Positions 44,144-56,944 of a stretch of 64,000 nt of DNA are shown one piece after another. A program made the translations under genes and the position numbers. Source of the stretch: Viola odorata (Eukaryota > Streptophyta > Magnoliopsida > Malpighiales > Violaceae); NCBI GenBank assembly GCA_963691705.1, contig OY829537.1, positions 74,607,352-74,671,351 on the forward strand. Direction: 5' to 3'. Each line of letters starts with the position of its first letter. Position 1 is the stretch's first letter. Below the pieces are notes generated by a model, which did no database searches, had not been told where the DNA came from, and saw only the letters and a list, made by a program, of their open reading frames with translations.

Positions 44144-44805
44144 GACCATCCACAGCAGGGGATCAAATTTTAGGGTGTTATTCACTTTCTCTCACTGCCA
44201 CATCAGCTTAACACCCAACCAAAAAGCATTTAACACCCACGCGCTCACAGCAGGGGATTATTCAGGGTGTTAAAAACTTTCTCTCCCTTCCACATCATTT
44301 AATCATATACCCTACCATATTTTTCATTTCTTTTTCTTATTAAATTTATAATTACTATAATAATTACTTTTTATAATATAATAAATAATATATTTTTAAT
44401 ATAAATTATTATGAAAAAAAGCATTTAAAAAAGAAGAAAATGAAAAAAAGTATAAAAAATTTTGATTTTTTTTAGTGTCCAAATAATACAAACCTAGTCT
44501 CAATTTATAGATCTCAAAAAATTAAAAATAATGGTATATTTTTTATAAAAGTATTTTCAGTATTTATTATAAAAAAATCCATTTATAATAAAATGAGGGG
44601 AAAAGAAAAAAATAAAATAAAGTGACAGCCCTGCAGCGCGCGCGTGGCGCGCTGCCATTGGCCGATGTGGGGAGCTGTCAGTTTAATCCGGGTATCAAAA
44701 TTTGATACCCGGACGTGGGGAGCTGGCTTTTAACACCCACTTGCTCTCCTGCTGTGGGTATTGCTCCCCATTTGCTCTCCTTTTGCTACCCTGCTGTGGG
44801 TAGCC
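44144..44805. mobile_element. Tourist-like MITE, 662 bp, TSD TAA
   Basis: The left end GACCATCCACAGCAGGG and the right end reverse-complemented GGCTACCCACAGCAGGG are flanked by TAA (44141-44143 and 44806-44808). Subterminal motifs (acagcaggggat, ctgctgtgggta, ggtgtta) repeat in both orientations. Non-coding. Confidence 0.75.
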
Positions 44806-45331
44806 TAAGGGGGCTAGCTTCTCTTCATTTGGCAATCCTACCCATTTCTTTTCCCACTTACAAAAAGCATTTTTTCTTCCTGCCTCTTGCACCAGGAAGG
44901 AGAAAAATTAAAGGCCTGTTTGGCGTTACGGTTCTGGTTGGAAAAATACTATGGGAAAAAGTGTTGTGTGAAAAGCACTTCTAAAAAAATCAGTATGTTG
45001 TTTGGTAAATATTTATTAAAAATGTTGTGAGAAATCAGAAGTTGTTTATAGTGTTTGGTAAAAACTGCTGTTAAAACTATGGTTGGAATGTAAAATAACT
45101 ATAAAGGACACAATTTGTTTTGGACATTATAATTAATATTTTTTAGTATCTATATAGATTATTTAAATCAATCTATTTCTTTAAACAAATAATTAGCATT
45201 TTAAATCAATCTATTTATTTAAATAAATAATTAACATTTTATTTATAACAAGAATTAAAACTTCATTAGTAGAAGGAAAAAAATTTAAATATTGAGCAAC
45301 TATTTTAAAGTTTTACATACATAAATCAGAA

Positions 45332-46814
45332 TTACCTATTCATCATTAAGCTATTAGCTATTGAGTTACGAACTACATTCATAGGTAACATTTCACTATT
45401 ACTTGCTTCACTTTGCATACTTCCTTCACCCATATGCATCGTATCTTGTGAAAATCCCTCCGTATCCGGAAAAATATCATCTGGCACAAAATCAGGATTC
45501 TCATCCAATGTTCTAAAACCAGGATCATTTAGAGATTTTCTTCGTATAAAATTGTGCAAAACCATAGAAGCGACTACAATTTTAGCTTGCGTTGGAAATG
45601 GATACGAAGGCATGTCACGTAATATTTTCCATCTTGTCTTCCAGACTCCAAATGTTCGTTCTATACAATATCGTAATAAAGAATGTGCCCGATTAAAGGT
45701 TTCCTTCCGATCCCTTGGTGGTTGCCCTCGTTGAAAATCAGGTAAGTGATACCTTGTACTCTTGTAAGGTTTCAAATACCCATTAACCTCAGAATATCCA
45801 ACATCTACCACGTAATATTTACCTAATATCATAAATAAATTAACGTTATTAATACCGTAATAATTATTACCTTAAATTCAATTGTGATTCCCTAATTCAA
45901 GTGTTCTGGTTCATATACAAGTGCAAGAAGCTATCCCAAATAACAAAACAGAACAAATGGGAATGAAGCAAGTAAACCAATTTAGGCAATGAAAAAATAT
46001 TATTAACCTGGAGGTGGTTTAGGGAATTTCCATTCTAGATTGTTGACTATAGAATTGAAAATGCGAGTATCATGGGTTGTGCCTTCCCATCCGGCGCAAG
46101 CATAAATGAATTGCATGTCAAAACTACATGCTGTCATGATATTTTGAGTCGGAATACCTTTTCTGCCAATGTATCTAATTTGATCTTCTAGAGCGACACA
46201 AGCATATACATGTGTTCCGTCTATGGCTCCAATACAATCCTATAAGAAATTGTAATCAATTCTTAGTTGTATTAAATATGCATAACGTATATATAAATAT
46301 AAAATGTAAATTAAATTAATTTTTTACCATACCTTAAAATATGGCATATATCTTGTATCATTCGAAATTTGTGGCGGGACACTATTGAAATCTCCAGGAC
46401 GAATGATGTTCTCTGATAATGACCACACAACATCTAATACTTGATAAAAACTCTACTAATTGTTTCACTAGAGTGTTGAAATCGTTCACAAACGTGGCTG
46501 TTTGAAGTACCTAAGGCGACAGTATATAAAAACATACACACTTTCTCAAGAACTGGCATTCTTCGTGATGACTCCAATTTGCAAGCTGATTGTAATGTGC
46601 TCACTAGTTCTAGTACTGTATCTTTATCCATCCTGAACATATTTATAGACCGTAAATCCCTACCAGACAATACCTCAGTCAACCATTTCATTCCTATTTG
46701 GTATGAGGTCATGTACGGTTCTTTATATAAGTAAGCGCAATAATACGTACTGATAGTTGCAGTCGTAGTAGACATTAACTGCCAAAACTCTTCTTCGTCA
46801 ATTTTTATGACCAA
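45332..46814 (-). pseudogene. PIF/Harbinger transposase (HARBI1-like DDE nuclease), one frameshift
   Basis: Exon 1 runs from ATG 46814 (MVIKIDEEEFWQLM) to a donor after 46333. Exon 2 is 46239-46008 and exon 3 is 45822-45332, with in-frame GT-AG junctions. Exon 1 holds the helix-turn-helix part (MDKDTVLELVSTL...SSRRMPVLEKVCMFLYTVA...FQHSSETISRVF). Exon 2 has the first two catalytic aspartates (GAIDGTHV and GTTHDTRIF). Exon 3 has YYVVDVGYSEVNGYLKPYK and the catalytic glutamate in RYCIERTFGVWK. After SRVF near 46440 the frame shifts by one or two bases before QVLDVVWSL, so the copy is probably inactive. Such transposases need the Myb-like ORF1 partner, present at 48755-47675. Confidence 0.88.
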
Positions 46815-46980
46815 AAAAGCATTAAAATATATGTTATTTAAGGAAACAACATGTCAAGGATCACATATAATTGATTTACAAGGAACGTTTCAAAATAAAC
46901 TCTTATTGTTGGATTTATGTGACAAATAAATGAATTAATAAAAGCTAGAGACTTATGCGGAGCATTCATCATATACACCG

Positions 46981-47193
46981 ATGTTAGGGATGGGCATGAC
47001 AACTTCTCTTCTAGGTGGATCGGAATCAACAAAAGCAGCAATTCTTCAAGCAATGGAGATAGCCTACAGGCATTTTGATACAACTACTCTATACAACACA
47101 CAGCAACCACTCAGTGAATGGAGGATAGAAAAGCTATGGTGCAGCGATGCACACAGTCAACTTGTCCTCCCTACCCTTCAAAGGAGCCTACGG
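46981..47193 (+). pseudogene. Aldo-keto reductase first-exon fragment, internally deleted
   Basis: Reads MLGMGMTTSLLGGSESTKAA, then AMEIAYRHFDTTTLYNTQQP, then KLWCSDAHSQLVLPTLQRSL. This matches the first exon of plant AKR4-type reductases (chalcone/codeinone reductase-like), including the HFDTA.LY catalytic region. About twenty codons between QPL.E and KLWCSDAH are missing. It ends CGG followed by gtaaat, as at the usual exon 1 donor, so it came from genomic DNA and not an mRNA. It lies between the two genes of the PIF element, in the opposite orientation, which suggests gene-fragment capture. Confidence 0.75.
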
Positions 47194-47674
47194 TAAATAG
47201 AATAAAGAAAAAGAAAATAGAAAGCCAGCTTTGGTTTTCCTACCGCAGAAAGTTTAACGAGGTCTAATGTTTGGTACAAGCATTTAATTCATTCCCTTCT
47301 TTATTATGGCTTCATTTCCTTATTTATTATGGCATCTAGTTGGTAGATACATTAAATTAAAATTAGATTGCAATTGGGCATGTGCTACTACAACATAGCA
47401 ACGATGTCTTCTCCTTATTCCAAAACCTATATTAGTGGAGCACCCTATTGAATTATTGTTGGGACTAGATTCAACATTTTATGTATAACATAGTGTTATG
47501 CACTAAGAAACAGTAGGAACTCATAAAACACCATGACCATGTGAAAGTAAAGAACTGGACAAAAGAGTCTCAACATATTATGACATCTGAATTAACAAAA
47601 AATTAATTCACAACATAACATTAACTAATGTTTTAACAACAAAGTTCTAACATAACACAAGGACCTGAACTGAA

Positions 47675-48755
47675 TTACATATTCTTATTCGGTCCCTTAT
47701 GGATAAAATGATAAGTCAACCAGTTCAACTTGTGTGTTGGTGATTCGAGCTCAGTATAAACCTCTCTCTTCTGTTTATCTTCAAGAAATTCAATCGCAAA
47801 CATAAACATGTCCCCGTTCATATCGAGCCCTGGTATGGTTTTTAGGTCAGCCACAATCTCTCTCAGGGAAGGGACTTCAGGTTCAGCAACTCTTGAGGTA
47901 CCCGTTGAACTCCTAGAGGCCACCGCACCAACCAATGTATCGAGGTATCTAGCTAGCATTGTTACCCCCCTAATTGCCTCTTCCCTTTCTTGAAAGGGAT
48001 GCTTGACTTGTCACTACCCCCTACTTCAACATTTCTCCTCCTCCTATTACTTGGTATGCCCGGTTGAGTACCTCCTATTCCAGTCTCAAACATCTCTTCC
48101 AAACTTTCTTCAAATGGAATCCCCTCTGCTGAGGTGCAACCTTCAACATCAGCTTGCTCCTCCTGAGGTGTAACGTTCACATTACATCCGGGTGATATAG
48201 CAAACTCCCCGATAGCTATGATGGTGGAAAACATCAACTCTAATTTCTCTTCAAGTTGAGGTTCAATTCCACCAATTCTGAAATTTCTAAAACTCGGGTT
48301 TATCTACACATTTAAAGAGATCCAAAATGATCCATCATGCAACAATTATGTTATAAAAACAAAGAAAGTAGAGCAAACAAAATGCAAAAAATCAAAAACT
48401 AACCTTGATTTTTTCTTCCCACCACGCATCATCTGCACCAATAGTATTTTTATTTGTATCCCATCCTAACCCCGTCTCATTACGCATCAAATCTTTCCAT
48501 AATTTATACTCTTTTTTTTAAAGCATCCCATTTGTTCTTAAGCTGTTTTTGCCCATAATCTAATGCAGTTTGTTTACGGAACTCATTGATAATAAAGTCC
48601 CACCCTTGTTTGTTGAAATGAAAAAGAAAAGAAGTTAATCGCCTAAACTGAATAGAACACAAAATTTGAAACTGTGAACGATATCTAATTTCAGTACTAC
48701 TCTGCTTGAAGTTTGAGGAACTTACAAAAATTATTCTATCAGGTTCTAGTTCCAC
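47675..48755 (-). pseudogene. PIF/Harbinger ORF1, Myb/SANT-like DNA-binding protein
   Basis: Exon 48755-48404 contains FNKQGWDFIINEFRKQTA, YGQKQLKNKWDALKK, then (one frame away) YKLWKDLMRNETGLGWDTN and GADDAWWEEKIK: the Myb_DNA-bind_3 type domain of PIF ORF1 proteins. The intron is 48403-48304; the second exon begins 48303 (INPSFRNFRIGG). It continues with an acidic, Gly/Arg-rich linker and ends LNWLTYHFIHKGPNKNM at 47675. Two frame breaks fall exactly on homopolymers: an A8 run (+ strand T8, 48512-48519) and a G6 run (+ strand C6, 47965-47970). The first Trp helix of the Myb domain is not found, so an upstream exon is missing or unseen. Confidence 0.75.
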
Positions 48756-48759
48756 AATA

Positions 48760-50366
48760 ACAAATAATTTTCATGTCATTGAGGGTGAAATTTTTCACAG
48801 CTAATATCTCAAAAGTGGCATTAGGTACATGCATTTACATAAATGGTGTTAGTTTTTATGTTGTTTTCCTGAATTATTTATGGCATGTGATTAACATGAA
48901 TTACAATTGCTAATGAAACTTGGTTTTGAAATGAATGCATTTAGGATAAGAAAGAAGCAATCGGCAAAGGTGTGTTAAAAATACAGAAATTTAACAGGTA
49001 CTAGTAACCATAAGCAAACTATCAAGAAGGAACAAAAATAGTAGCCATTCCCTCCAGAAATAAAATGTTTGTTGCCAACAGAAAATAAAGGATTTATGGA
49101 GTTACCTTGCACCAGTTATAGATGTGAATTGCTGGACTTTGTCACGGTTGACTCTACCTAACTTGTGCTGAACGAAAAGAAACGCGCAAAAGCATAGATG
49201 GGCCAAAGCAAGGCAAGCATGCATATTTGTGCCCTTGTGTTGGGAGCATAGGCTTGGAAACAAAGCAAGCAGTCCACTAACGCAACATCCAGCACAAGAG
49301 GAATCTTGTAATCTTTGACAAACAAAAGAGTAAACATGGGCACAAAGAGGAAGCATACTTAGTGCTTAAGAATATGATTCTGTAGTATTTGCTTAGACTG
49401 CCTACAATTAACAAATTAACAAAAATAGAAAGAACAGAACAGAAGAGGAGAACATGCGAGACCCAGAAAAGAGCTTTCTACAGCCATACGTGACAACATT
49501 TTCATTATTGAACACTTATGCACCACAAAACAGATCCAGCACCACCAAGCACATCAACATGAACACTTATGCACAGACCATCCAGATAAACTTGGGGATG
49601 AACCAAAAGATACCCAAGTCATACCAGAAAAAAAATCTTTGGTTTCCATGGGCCTTTAATTGATTTCTATTTCGGAAAACATAAATTTTACCTTTGAATA
49701 AAGAGCTATGACTAAGGGATAACTTAGTTTGATCAATAAGCAAGAAATTTAATAACATAAAAAAAGATTTCTTGTTTATAGATCAACCCATATGATTAAA
49801 ATAACAATGGCTTGGACAGAGCATCAACAGATACGCTGATTATATTACTTATGAAAAGAGAAGATGCAACAAACACAATCATCTGCTTAAATCGACAAGC
49901 AATGTGCAAAAATGTACAGATACTAAAGAACAACAACCAACGGAATTAAAGAAACAAATTTCTTTTTCATGGGATTTTGTCAATTTGTAAGAAAAAAGGT
50001 AAACCGACACAAATGAAGATAATGATAGTATCGTTGGTGTGAGATCACAACAAAACATCACCCAGAAAACAAATTTTATCAGCTCTCTACACAACATTTC
50101 CTCAGCAACCAAACAGACCTCAACGATTCATTAACATTAACAAAACCCAAAAAGAGAAACTACATTTTCTGACAAAAATTCAAACAGGGAAACAAAAATT
50201 AAACAAAATCCGAGGATAGATCAAACATCAGATTGAAGGAAATGAAACAGCGTTGTATAGATCGAAGCAGCAAGCACATTTGAGAATGTAAGATACATTA
50301 CATGCATTAAATATGATGGACAGATCGAGAGAGGAAAACAAAATGAAAGAAAGAAGGGGGAGTACC
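48760..50366 (-). other. Presumed 5' intron(s) and leader of PIF ORF1
   Basis: No coding motif is recognised. A cysteine-rich frame at 49356-49102 is short and has no known motif. The stretch lies between the 5' leader exon and the Myb exon. Confidence 0.3.
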
Positions 50367-50634
50367 TGAAGCGGGGTGGCCCGATTCACTAGAGAAAACC
50401 CAATCAGATTCGTGGTTTAGAGGGACGAAGAGAGTCGCGACGAGGAGCAGGGAAGGGAAATGATGGAGAACGGCAACGCGGAGGAGGTGGGTTGGTAGTG
50501 AATGGTCAGGGATTGTGAAGATGAAACGAGAAGGAAGGTTAGGGTTTGTTCAATGGAGGAGAGAGTTTAACGACATGCTCGATTTTTTTTTTGGTTGGGG
50601 AAGATGAGATTGGGTGAAAATTGAGTTTTTATAG
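50367..50634 (-). promoter_or_regulatory. Promoter and first leader exon of PIF ORF1
   Basis: On the minus strand a TATA box CTATAAAAAC (50634-50625) is followed by a CT-rich leader with aaaccctaacc. A GC-rich stretch then ends ...ccgcttcag at 50368 with gtactc as donor. A short upstream frame (MSLNSLLH, stop) starts near 50576. Confidence 0.5.
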
Positions 50635-50733
50635 CTGGTAGAAATGGTAATTTTAACAATTTATACAGAATTTTTTGTCCACTTTATTATGTGTTTAGCT
50701 TCCCGTGTTTTTCTTCAAACCTTTAGTTTGGGA

Positions 50734-50843
50734 GCTGGAGCAATTTGCTCCAGCCTCAAAACCAAGATTTTCCTTGGTTTTGAAACTGGGCATCTTTGTT
50801 CAAGTAGAACCACCTTTGGGGAGTATAACCAGAACCCCAAAGG
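50734..50843. repeat. Cluster of three perfect short inverted repeats
   Basis: The arms are GCTGGAGCAA (50734-50754, 1-base centre), TCAAAACCAAG (50756-50783, 6-base loop) and CCTTTGGGG (50813-50843, 13-base loop). All are perfect. Confidence 0.85.
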
Positions 50844-50849
50844 GGCACT

Positions 50850-52054
50850 AAGCACTACTACCATCAAGGTACTTAACTCTAATTCTAAAGAAGACAAACT
50901 ACCATGATTCTTTAATCAATGGTGGTTCATCCTCGAAAATTTTCTATTCTTCTTTAATTTCACTTTTGATTTCATATTTTTCATAATTGATATTAATCTT
51001 GATACATGCTTAAACCACTCGGCTTAATAGTTCACTTAAAAGCAACTACGTGTGTAATTTTGATTAAGGGAATATGCTAGTATACTTCATAGTTTAATTA
51101 CACTTGACTAAAGGAATAAAAAGATCACTTCACCAATATTGTTATGGCATGAAATCGGCAGTTGTCTAGCAATTTGTTGTTTTGTGCGTTTTGATCACTA
51201 TGATGCTTATTTCCTTAAATTTGTGGTATGCATGTTACATTATGCTTATGTCTCTTATTTGCTATATTTGCTAACGTGCATGTTTATAACTATGTTGTAT
51301 GTTGTTATGAACTTATTTTGACAGACCAACGCACATCCCTTAGGGGTATTGGGGAGTGTCTAATGTGTCACACACGAGAGTAGATTTTCTATGATGTATC
51401 AAGCCCCATCTAGTTCCTGCATAAGATCGCCAACATGCTAGGAATAAAAATGACATTAACCGACCGTTTTAAATGAATAGTCACCATTCACTCTACTAGG
51501 AGATCACTCGTGTTTTAGTCAAAGGAGAATCAATTATTCCACTAACTCATAAATGATAAAGGACTAGTGCAATGCTAGCATTTTGTTTGAACCTTGAATG
51601 CTAACCCGAGTTCAGCCTTAGGTTTAGCCCAATTTCATGTAACTTGCTATATATGTTTCGTTACTTGCTACTTTATGTGTATATTACACTTAGATATATA
51701 TAGCGTCTCTTATAAGTAGTTATTGACCTGATTTTAAGGCCACTCATTTAAATTGAAAAGTCATTCTTTATTGAAGGCACCTTAATTATAAGCAAAGCCC
51801 ATTTTTACAAGACAATAGAATTGGTTGATTGGTCTTAGCATTATGATAATACGATTCCTATAGTAGTCATTATGTCAAAACTCAGTACTATAATCAGTCT
51901 GATCCATCTTCTCATGATGGTGTAGAAGAAGCATGTCACTAGGTTTAACCCTTTTTTAATACAATCCAACCAACTCACACCCGATGGAACTACAACAGTC
52001 CATTTGCTGACCAGAAGAGTGTGTTGGAGCATCACTAACCAATGATCCACGGAA
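50850..52054. other. Intergenic stretch, nothing recognised
   Basis: No conserved coding signal. Around 51310-51600 the base composition is more balanced and may be old repeat sequence. Confidence 0.4.
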
Positions 52055-52651
52055 GTTCAACTGCTAATGGACTTGATCTTCAAGAGGTATTCCTATTGGG
52101 TTAAGGCGAAATTCGATGATTTTCCATACTCCCCTACTGATCTTATGTGTTCTGCTGCTGGTGTTCAGTGTTGGTCCAACTCTACTCATCATCGTCCCGC
52201 CTCGCTATGGCTGCCCCCTCCTTCTGGGTGGTGGAAATGGAACACACAAACGACTCCTCTAAAGGCAATCTAGGGCCTGTAGGCATCAATGGGGTTCTAA
52301 GAGACTGATGAAAATTTCCTTTGTGTTTTCTTTGGATATATCGATGAAACCAACGCTAATGTCGCTGAAGTCATAGCCATTCGTAAGGCGCTAAACAATT
52401 TCGCCAACAACCCTAGCATCTTGGGTTCAAAGTTACTCATTGAAACTTATTCCTCCAACTCGGCCAGCTGCATAAATAAGCGTCATGGAAGACCTTAGAT
52501 CCTAATTAAAGAGTTTAGAAGGATAGATTCATTGATGCAACAATTTCAGAAGGTGAGTGTGATTCGTGCGCTTAGGGAGGTAAATTATATGGCTGATTCT
52601 TTTACGAAACAAGGAGTCGATAGATTAGAAGATTTTGTAGCTTGGATGTAG
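52055..52651 (+). pseudogene. LINE-derived RNase H (RVT_3) remnant
   Basis: In frame pieces read PSGWWKWNTQ, ASMGF, NFLCVFFGYIDETNANVAEV, IAIRKALNNFANNPSI, SKLLIETYSSNSASCINK and REVNYMADSFTKQGVDRLED, ending FVAWM and TAG at 52649. This is the RNase H-like C-terminus of plant L1-type LINEs (compare 'GWWKWNTDGSS' and 'ANYMADSLAKQG'). It has several stops. AT-rich sequence with ataaaaaaatcaaaataaat follows (about 52715), a possible 3' tail. Confidence 0.7.
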
Positions 52652-53430
52652 TTTATTGTACTTTGTTTGTCTTTTAATTCCGCCTTTTAGATGATGATAA
52701 TACATATGCTTATAAAAAAATCAAAATAAATAGTAGATCATGAAATAAAAAAGGATAACATAAAATTTCAAACTTAATTTTGAGGCCCTTCAAAGTATAT
52801 AGTGTAAGAACCGGAGGAGATTACTGTTGTTCTAAACCGTATGAACAACAGTCCAGGACCGGAATCAATTCAATTGCTGCATGAATTAAACAGAATGCGG
52901 AAGGGTACCTGATAATGATGCCATGTTCTTGATGATTCCGGGATTGAAGGTCTTCTGGTGAATCGTTGCCTTGGGCCGAATGGGGAACCGCTCGTTCTTT
53001 TGTTTTCAACGTTTTGTATGTTTTCCTTAACGTAACGTTGTAACAAAAGAACTGTAACTTAAATAGGCAACTTCCACCAGGGACCATATCCCAAATATTT
53101 AATTTATGTTAATTACTAATTGACCCATCAACAATTAGTAATTAACCCGGGATTCTGCACAATTACAGATTGTGCCCCCCATTGGCGGATCCAGGATTTA
53201 TTTCCAGGGGGGCGGGGGTTCGAGGGCAGCGCCCCCGATTTTTTTGTTGTTGCGTATTTTAAAAAGAAGACAAACGAGTTGAATGAAAAATTGAAAAAAT
53301 GCTTAAGAGTATTTGTATCCGTCACTAAATAACAAATAATTTAATTGATAAACTTAACTAAAAGATAAATAAGAAGACAATATAGAAAAAAATTAATTAT
53401 ACATTAGAATTCATACAATATACGTACTAT

Positions 53431-56400
53431 TTATAATTGTTCTCTATGAGTTTTCATTTTTTGATATCCTTGTATGATTCTCTCATTCTCTACACTATCA
53501 AAAATTTCTTTTTCAACATAAGTAATCAAACAATCATTTAACATATCATCTCTCATACTGTTCCGCAGTCGAGTCTTCACAATGCTCATATAAGAAAAAG
53601 TCCTTTCCACTGTCGCAGTTGCAACCGGTAAAATCAAAGCTAGCTTCAAGAGTAAATACACCAATGGATAGACAATATGCTTTCTTCTTTCAACTAACTT
53701 TTCAGAAAGATCATTAATCCCTTTCAAATTTGAAAATCCAACATCCAACCGCATATCCAAAATAATTCTCAAGTTGATTATCAAGAGCAAGAACATCAAT
53801 TGTAGAAAACTCATTAGGATAAAATTGAGCCAATTGAAGCAATTTCTCCTTATTGAAAGCAACAAAGGAGTCTCTTGGATTTAAACATGCCACATAAAGG
53901 AGTAATTCACTATTCCTCTCATCAAATCGATTATTGAGCTCATGAAGTTGCATATCAATGATTTGATAAAATAAATCAACTTGATAATGATGTAGATTGG
54001 AAATTTGCTCACCTTTCCGCCTTGATCTACCTTGGGCAACAAACATATCACTCATAGTTGGAAGATTTATATTATGTTTGTTACAAAATGAAGATACTTC
54101 ATTAAGTAATAACATCCAACCTTTATCCCTCATTGACTGCAGTCTCAACTTGGATATTTTGAGTAAATCTAAAGCATTTACTATGTCTTGATCTTTTCTT
54201 TGAAGTGCTTGAGAGAATTCATTAGTAATTCCTAATATATTCTTCATCAAATGCAAACAAAATATAAATTCAAAACATTGTACCATATTCAATAATGCAC
54301 ATGCTTCTCCTCTTTTATCTACGCTCAAGCCATCTTCCTCTATCATTTCAAGCACATCAATTACTGAAGAGAATAAATCGATTAAGCTGAGCAGTGAACC
54401 ATAATGTGAATCCCATCGAGTATCTCCTACTCTTTTAATGCTCCTCTCTTGATTCAAACCTTTTCCACTACATATTTCACCATTTTGTAATCCTTCGATC
54501 ACATGATCTTTTTGCTTCTCTCGAAGGGCATCTAGCCTTTTACATGAAGCTCCAACCACATTGCACACATTAGCAACCATACTAAAAAAAGATGAAATTG
54601 CAACTTGTTTTTTTGCAGCAATAACAAGTGCAAGTTGAAGTTGGTGTGCAAAACAATGAACATAAAATGCACATGAATTCTCCTTCAAGATCAAACTTTT
54701 AAGACCATTGAATTCTCCTTGCATGTTGCTCGCTCCATCATAACCTTGCCCACGTACCTTTGACAAACTCAAGTTATATTTGGCAAATAAAAACTCCAAG
54801 GCTTTCTTAAGAGAACAAGCACGTGTGTTAGTAACATGAACAAGACTAAGAAAACGTTCAATAATTTGCCCCTTCTTATTCACATACCGCAAAACAACAC
54901 CCATTTGCTCTTTAATTGATATGTCACGACATTCATCAATTAAAATAGCAAAAAAGTCATCTCCAATATCCTCAAGAATAATATTAGTAGTCTCACTAGA
55001 TGCAACACTAATAATTTCTTTTTGGATACTCAGTGCTACCAACTTAAGATTTCCACGAGCTTGACTCAAAACATTTCTAATGGGCTCATTGTGGTTAGCA
55101 AGGAACTGTAAAAGCTCAAGAAAATTTCCTTTACTAATTGAATCTTCAGACTCATCATGACCACGAAAAGCTAGTCCCTGACGAAGTAGAAACCGAATAC
55201 AATCAACTACTGCAGTCAACTGAATCCGATAATCTTGTTTTATTTGACTAGATTGTTGAGAAATAGCCACTTCAATATGTTGCTTTTGATGCATCAATGC
55301 TTCACATTTTCTCCGAGCATTATTATGACTACTATTAACACCACCAATATGTTTCTGTAATCGTTCTTTCATGTCTTTCCAATTGTTAAAGCCAGTAGAA
55401 ATAAAAACACCACTCCCTCCTTGGTCACCATTCTCTGAACCCATCAAATAACAACATAAACAAAAAACTGCATCTTTGGACGAACTATACTCCAACCAAT
55501 TACCAAATTCATCATACCATTTAGGATTAAAACGTCGTTGAATACTTCCAATTAATGTTTTAGGAAACTCTATGTCTCGTGGTTGACAAGGACCTTTCAA
55601 CATATAAGCTTTACGAATTTGATCCCGATCATTAGGATGGTATGCTAAAATTTTAGGTAGCATACCTGGATCAGCAGGAAGATTTTTCAAATCAACTTCT
55701 AAAAATCTCTTCGACTTCTTCGCAAGTCGTTCTTCACTTTTATTTAGACCAACATTTGATGATGCTGATGGTGCTTGAGTAGATGGTTTAATCAAATATT
55801 TGTCCATATCTACAAAAAAAATATTAATATTATACAATTAGCATATTAATTCTCAATTAGCATTTGAGGTCAAAAGTTTTGCACAAATTGAAAAGCATTG
55901 CAAAATAGACGAGATTGCATAAATTGAAAAGCATTGCATAAATTACCAACTTACTGCACTAGGAATCTTGTTGGTATTCATTATATATTCATACCTTCTT
56001 TAAAACAATTTCTCTTGCTAAAGGTTTATGTGTTAGGTGTTTAAAGTTGCTCAAGTGATGCTTAATAGTATTGCAAAAATTGAAATAGCTATGAAAAGCA
56101 GTAGCAGGAGCAGCAACGGAAAGGAAGGGATTTTGTATAATTAAAGTAGAGGTTAGGTTGTATCCAAAGAGAAGAAACTAGAGAATTAGTATGCACACTA
56201 TTGGCAAACTTTTGCTAAATTGGTAACGTAAGATTAATCACGTATTACGTAATATAATTAAAAATTGCAGCTATCTCATACATAATAATTTGAATCATTT
56301 AACTACCTTTTACTTAAGATCGAACCACTTATATCAATTATTCTGCTATTCAAATAAATTATGTCATTTTACAAAACTGATTTATCCTTTTAAACAAAGT

Positions 56401-56771
56401 CAACTTATGATCAAATCCTTCCCATATTAGGATCAGGGAGAAGACGAGATGTTGAGTTTGTGTACATCTTATTTAAAATATATATTAGATAAAGGATCTT
56501 AAATCTGCTACCATAAAAAGCACCCCATATTTGTACATTAGAAAAAACAAAACAACAATCCTCCATGTGTCCCTGCTTTACAAACCACACTTATTATTAA
56601 CTTTTCCTGTCATCTCTCAATTCCTTGGAAAATGCACACTTTTGATGCAATTCAGGTTTCCTGTCCAGAACTACAACTCATGATTCAAAGTAAAGGGTGG
56701 CAAGTAACAACAACATTACCAATTGGAGAAGGGCTGGAATCGGTGAACCAAGAGTAGGAGCTATGACCCAT
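53431..56771 (-). pseudogene. hAT transposase (TTF zinc finger, DUF4371, hAT dimerisation), one frameshift
   Basis: A short exon with ATG at 56771 (MGHSSYSWFTDSSPSPI) ends 56720 at gtaatg. It joins in frame to an acceptor before 55809 (ttgtag), giving ..D-MDKYLIKPSTQ; translation could instead start at ATG 55807. The long exon carries a TTF-type zinc-finger region (RDIEFPKTLIGSIQRRFNPK, WYDEFGNWLEYS, VFCLCCYL) and the DUF4371-type RNase H core (FFAILIDECRDIS, GQGYDGASNMQGEF, CFAHQLQLAL, GDTRWDSH). In another frame from about 53770 the C-terminal hAT dimerisation domain follows (LPVATATVERTFSYMSIVKT), ending 53431. The shift occurs near a T4 run in aattattttgg. The copy is therefore inactive unless that base is an error. 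Confidence 0.9.
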
Positions 56772-56944
56772 GTTCTTTCCCGAGCTTTATGATCCAATAC
56801 CTCCAACTTGAAAATAAGTATTTCAAACCTATGTTAACAAGTACAAACATCCAATCATATATTTGAGCAAACACTTTTATTATTCAAATCAAAATCAAAA
56901 TCAAATTAATAGAGGAAATGGAGTAGAGGAAATTAAATGTAGCC

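Larger units (their letters stand above)
44913..50640 (-). mobile_element. PIF/Harbinger transposon with ORF1 and ORF2 (right end not located)
   Basis: The left end GGCCTGTTTGGCGTTACGG after atTAAA has the form of PIF/Harbinger termini. It is followed by subterminal gtttggtaaa repeats (44998 and 45052). The transposase (46814-45332) and the Myb/SANT protein (48755-47675) are both on the minus strand, the standard two-gene content. A promoter-like block for the second gene reaches 50634. I found no matching right TIR, so the right limit is an estimate. Confidence 0.6.

Noticed and set aside
49102..49356. 84-codon cysteine-rich minus-strand frame
   Set aside because: No recognisable motif or start context; lies in the presumed 5' intron of PIF ORF1.
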